Assembly (NCBI GenBank): GCA_046724555.1
Contig: JBKOWU010000004.1
Location: 1-7,296 of the forward strand
DNA: 7,296 nucleotides
Direction: 5' to 3'
Source of the DNA: JAFAQB01 sp046724555
GTDB lineage: Archaea; Thermoproteota; Nitrososphaeria; Nitrososphaerales; Nitrososphaeraceae
Positions 5,456 through 7,296 of the stretch are shown piece after piece (position 1 is the stretch's first letter; the number at the start of each line of letters is the position of its first letter). The notes below the pieces were generated by a model. That model had not been told where the DNA came from. It searched no databases and was given only the letters and a program-made list of their open reading frames with translations. Made by a program: the position numbers and the translations under genes.

Positions 5456-6547
5456 TTACGCTCCTACTGCTATTACATTGAACGGTGCTTGCTCTACAAA
5501 TTCTCCACTTGGCTGACCTTCAACTGCATCAATACTTACCAAGACAGTGGCAGGGCCTTCCTTGTCAAATTTGACTGTTTGTTTGCCTGTTCCATCTGGA
5601 GCTTTTTGATTGTGCAAATCTGCAATTACCTTTCCACTTGAGTCTGTTACCTTGAAACTATAGCTTACTTGATTTACTATACTTTTTGAATTGTCTTGGA
5701 ATATCAGGCCAAAATCTGTACTTTTTCCAGCTTGAATTGTAGGCGGATCCCAAAGCAGCTGAATGTAATACGTTCCACGTGCAGTTTGTATTGTCAGAGG
5801 AGGTTTAGGAATCTCAATTTGACTTTTAGGTTGTGGTGGGGGACCTTGACCTCTTGCTAAAAGGTCAAATGCATATTGAACAGGTGGATTTCCTGTTGTT
5901 ACATCTGCAAAGGTTTCTGCCTTGACTGGCCAGGGAAGATTGGGACTTATCCAAATATTATTGTCTGCACCTTTGTGGTAGGTAATTACCTTGGTATCAA
6001 ATGTGCCAGCCGGTACGGTTACCTTTGCTGAGCTACCTGGCGCAATTGGTGATCCGCCTATGGATGCTATCTTGCCCCAGTATGGAGCACTTAGGGATAG
6101 ACCGGGTTTGGGTACAAAAGATGCAAGCCAGTGTATGGAATTAGTATATGCAGCGGAATATTTGGACATATTATCTGGTATTTTAGAAGTTCCAAGAACA
6201 CTCAAATCCAGGTCACTTAAGTGAAATGTTCCATTAAAGACTTGTCCTTGAGTGACAACATATGCTGGAGCAATCCAGTAATGTCCAGTACTGTTAAATT
6301 GTTTAAAATAAATATTCATTGTAAATGGTTGGCCATTGTCAGTATCTCCATTTTGGATCTTGTATGTGTAATAACTATTAGGTTGAGCACCCTTGCCAAC
6401 ATACCAGTTGTCATTTGCAGCATAAGCATTTCTTATCGAACTCATTGCAATGGTGGTCATAATAGATACTATTAACACAGTTGCTAACGCAAAAACAAAT
6501 AATCTTCTTCTTCTACTCACTACGTTAAACTCTATAATATTTGCCAT
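5456..6547 (-). CDS. Secreted beta-rich surface protein with Tat-like signal peptide and C-terminal Ig-like domain
   Basis: This 363-residue protein is very likely exported. Residues 11-17 (SRRRRLF) match the twin-arginine pattern RRxLF, a hydrophobic core spans about 18-38, and AYA|AND offers a cleavage site after residue 43. If uncleaved, the segment would act as a membrane anchor. Residues 44-230 look beta-rich and contain VPAGTF (178-183) and WISPNLPWPVKAE (199-211), a pattern I associate with exported DUF3108- or LolA-like folds. A proline-rich linker (about 232-252) leads to an Ig-like domain (about 258-362). There is no cysteine. Possible N-glycosylation sequons occur at N85, N105 and N126. 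No C-terminal anchor is visible. ATG at 6547 preserves the full signal sequence, and a TATA-like element lies about 31 nt upstream. The molecular role is unknown; binding or a cell-envelope function is inference. Confidence 0.85.
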   Translation of the reverse strand: MANIIEFNVVSRRRRLFVFALATVLIVSIMTTIAMSSIRNAYAANDNWYVGKGAQPNSYYTYKIQNGDTDNGQPFTMNIYFKQFNSTGHYWIAPAYVVTQGQVFNGTFHLSDLDLSVLGTSKIPDNMSKYSAAYTNSIHWLASFVPKPGLSLSAPYWGKIASIGGSPIAPGSSAKVTVPAGTFDTKVITYHKGADNNIWISPNLPWPVKAETFADVTTGNPPVQYAFDLLARGQGPPPQPKSQIEIPKPPLTIQTARGTYYIQLLWDPPTIQAGKSTDFGLIFQDNSKSIVNQVSYSFKVTDSSGKVIADLHNQKAPDGTGKQTVKFDKEGPATVLVSIDAVEGQPSGEFVEQAPFNVIAVGA

Positions 6548-6572
6548 TGTCTATAAAATAGATTAGATCGAA

Positions 6573-6583
6573 CTGATAAATGT
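6573..6583 (-). promoter_or_regulatory. TATA-like box for the secreted-protein gene
   Basis: The minus strand reads ACATTTATCAG here, centred about 31 nt before the ATG at 6547, giving a leader of only a few bases. A second AT-rich element, CTATTTTATAG at 6551-6561 (plus-strand coordinates), is too close to the ATG to serve this start. Confidence 0.35.
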
Positions 6584-6671
6584 TTGTCAATTGTTCACTC
6601 CATATTTTGCAGCAATAATATATATCCAGTTTTATGTCTGTGATAAGAGATGCAGGTAGCTTTAACTAAGC

Positions 6672-6690
6672 AAACTAAGGATTAGTTTTT
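6672..6690 (+). terminator. Terminator-like stem-loop with T-run
   Basis: AAACTAA and TTAGTTT form a 7-bp stem around a 3-nt loop, and the second arm runs into TTTTT, CTTC. It resembles an intrinsic terminator for plus-strand transcription. No plus-strand gene lies upstream within the gap, so it may end antisense transcription or an unseen small RNA, or it may be fortuitous. The stem is AT-rich and weak. Confidence 0.3.
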
Positions 6691-6805
6691 CTTCAATATG
6701 CAGTGTTTATACTGGTTAATTTCTCGGAAAACTATCATCTTTATCTGAATAACTGCATTATATTTTATTGTATATATACATGTGAGTAATTAGATAAACA
6801 AATAA

Positions 6806-6812
6806 GGGGTGA
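6806..6812 (+). promoter_or_regulatory. Shine-Dalgarno-like GGGGTGA, unusually far from the start
   Basis: GGGGTGA contains GGTGA, complementary to the archaeal 16S rRNA 3' end, but it lies 22 nt before the ATG at 6835. No ATG, GTG or TTG occurs at the usual 5-10 nt distance. A TATA-like GTATATATAC at about 6770-6779 would place the transcript start near 6800, so the motif would lie in a leader of about 35 nt. Its role in initiation is doubtful at this spacing. Confidence 0.3.
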
Positions 6813-6834
6813 AGTTAACAGTTTTTAACCATAT

Positions 6835-7002
6835 ATGTGCAACTGTTCTAAGGTCCACTTCTATGAGGTAGAATTCAAACTTGCAGGCATGCGAGTTGTC
6901 CCAACACACAAGAACTGTGGAGATCCATTAAATGAGGACCAATCTTCAAAATTTGAAAAGGAGCTTGTAAAATACTGGGGTTCTGAAGAAAAAAAAGACT
7001 AA
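6835..7002 (+). CDS. Small Cys/His-containing protein of 55 residues, possibly metal-binding
   Basis: The frame starts with ATG at 6835, three codons after an in-frame TAA, so no longer start is possible. The product begins MCNCSKVHFYEVEFKLAG and ends with a lysine- and glutamate-rich tail around KFEKELVKYWGSEEKKD. C2, C4, H8, H25 and C28 could together bind a metal ion such as zinc, but the spacing matches no zinc-finger family I can name. A beta-like segment (VHFYEVEFKLAGMRVVP) is followed by a helix-like C-terminus. There is no membrane segment, so it should be cytoplasmic. Despite its small size the composition is protein-like and unlike translated spacer. It lies 124 nt upstream of another plus-strand gene, and a T6 run in that gap suggests the two are separate transcripts. 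Function unknown. Confidence 0.62.
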   Translation: MCNCSKVHFYEVEFKLAGMRVVPTHKNCGDPLNEDQSSKFEKELVKYWGSEEKKD

Positions 7003-7058
7003 CTACACTCTTTTATATATAAATATAAAACCTAAAGACGTTTAAATTCTTCCAGGCG

Positions 7059-7064
7059 TTTTTT
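7059..7064 (+). terminator. Possible T6 terminator between two small plus-strand genes
   Basis: Six T follow GGCG about 57 nt past the stop of the 55-residue gene. An imperfect pairing of AAAGACG with CGTTTTTT could add a weak stem. It would separate that transcript from the gene starting at 7127. Confidence 0.3.
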
Positions 7065-7110
7065 AGTATTTAGTAGTCAACTTTATTAATATCTAGATTA
7101 AATCTGGTAT

Positions 7111-7116
7111 AGGTGA
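7111..7116 (+). promoter_or_regulatory. Ribosome binding site AGGTGA for the 7127 gene
   Basis: AGGTGA matches the archaeal anti-Shine-Dalgarno sequence and ends 10 nt before the ATG at 7127. It implies a leadered mRNA driven from CTTTATTAAT near 7081-7090. A second TATA-like AGATTAAATC (7095-7104) is placed for a leaderless start, so both modes are possible. Confidence 0.45.
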
Positions 7117-7126
7117 GTTTAGATAA

Positions 7127-7296
7127 ATGACCAAGATGCTAACTGTGAATATAGATACGTCAGGCGTAGACTCTAATGAAGCTCAAGAATGGGTTAATGA
7201 ACTTGGAAACGTGTATGCTGACATGGAAGTTGAAGATGTAAATGTCTCTGGGAATAAAATCTCTTTTAAAGCAGGATTCTCTGGGATGGATGATAC
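7127..7296 (+). CDS. Unrecognised acidic protein, N-terminal fragment (cut by window edge)
   Basis: The open frame runs from ATG at 7127 to the window end (56 codons plus two bases). The product begins MTKMLTVNIDTSGVDSNEAQ and continues with EWVNELGNVYADMEVEDV, NVSGNKISFKAGFSGMDD. I do not recognise it. The visible part is acidic and suggests a strand, a helix and two more strands, with no signal peptide or cysteine. It could be a small alpha/beta domain, but the rest is missing. The start is supported by an AGGTGA ribosome binding site 10 nt upstream; an in-frame ATG at 7136 lies three codons downstream and is less well placed. It is on the same strand as the 55-residue gene but separated by a possible terminator, so it probably has its own promoter. 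Confidence 0.7.
   Translation, partial: MTKMLTVNIDTSGVDSNEAQEWVNELGNVYADMEVEDVNVSGNKISFKAGFSGMDD

Noticed and set aside
5991..6475. Plus-strand frames of 77 and 84 codons inside the secreted-protein gene
   Set aside because: They are antisense to a strong gene with a signal peptide and recognisable motifs, and show no starts with upstream signals.

Overview
The window is AT-rich archaeal DNA, most likely from an ammonia-oxidising thaumarchaeon (Nitrososphaerota, Nitrososphaerales type). The reasons are a tRNA gene with no encoded CCA, archaeal TATA-like boxes centred about 26-28 nt before several start codons (which suggests leaderless mRNAs), wide intergenic gaps, and an exported Ig-like surface protein of a kind I associate with this group. 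The lineage call is inference from style, since no rRNA or other marker gene is present.

Layout. Bases 1-158 (minus) hold the first 52 codons of a radical SAM protein, cut at the window edge just as its iron-sulfur cysteine motif begins. Divergent from it, 295-2871 (plus) encodes an 858-residue DEAH helicase with an N-terminal zinc ribbon and a C-terminal cysteine-rich DUF1998-like region, resembling MrfA/YprA repair helicases. A 481-nt gap with no convincing gene follows, then tRNA-Gly(GCC) at 3353-3427 (minus) and another gap of about 330 nt. Bases 3759-4379 (minus) and 4460-4942 (plus) are two unrecognised proteins transcribed divergently from an 80-nt intergenic region. Bases 5114-5293 (plus) may encode a 59-residue protein. 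A perfect 16-bp inverted repeat at 5382-5440 lies between this gene and the convergent gene 5456-6547 (minus), which encodes a secreted beta-rich protein with a Tat-like signal peptide. After a 287-nt gap come a 55-residue Cys/His-containing protein (6835-7002, plus) and the beginning of another unrecognised protein (7127 to the window end, plus).

The genes look like separately transcribed single units, several with their own TATA-like element. I see no operon, mobile element, CRISPR array or recognisable defence cluster. The best-supported functions are nucleic-acid unwinding and probable repair (helicase), decoding of glycine codons (tRNA) and a cell-surface role (secreted protein). The main open points are the unknown divergent pair, the unexplained inverted repeat, and the short genes.
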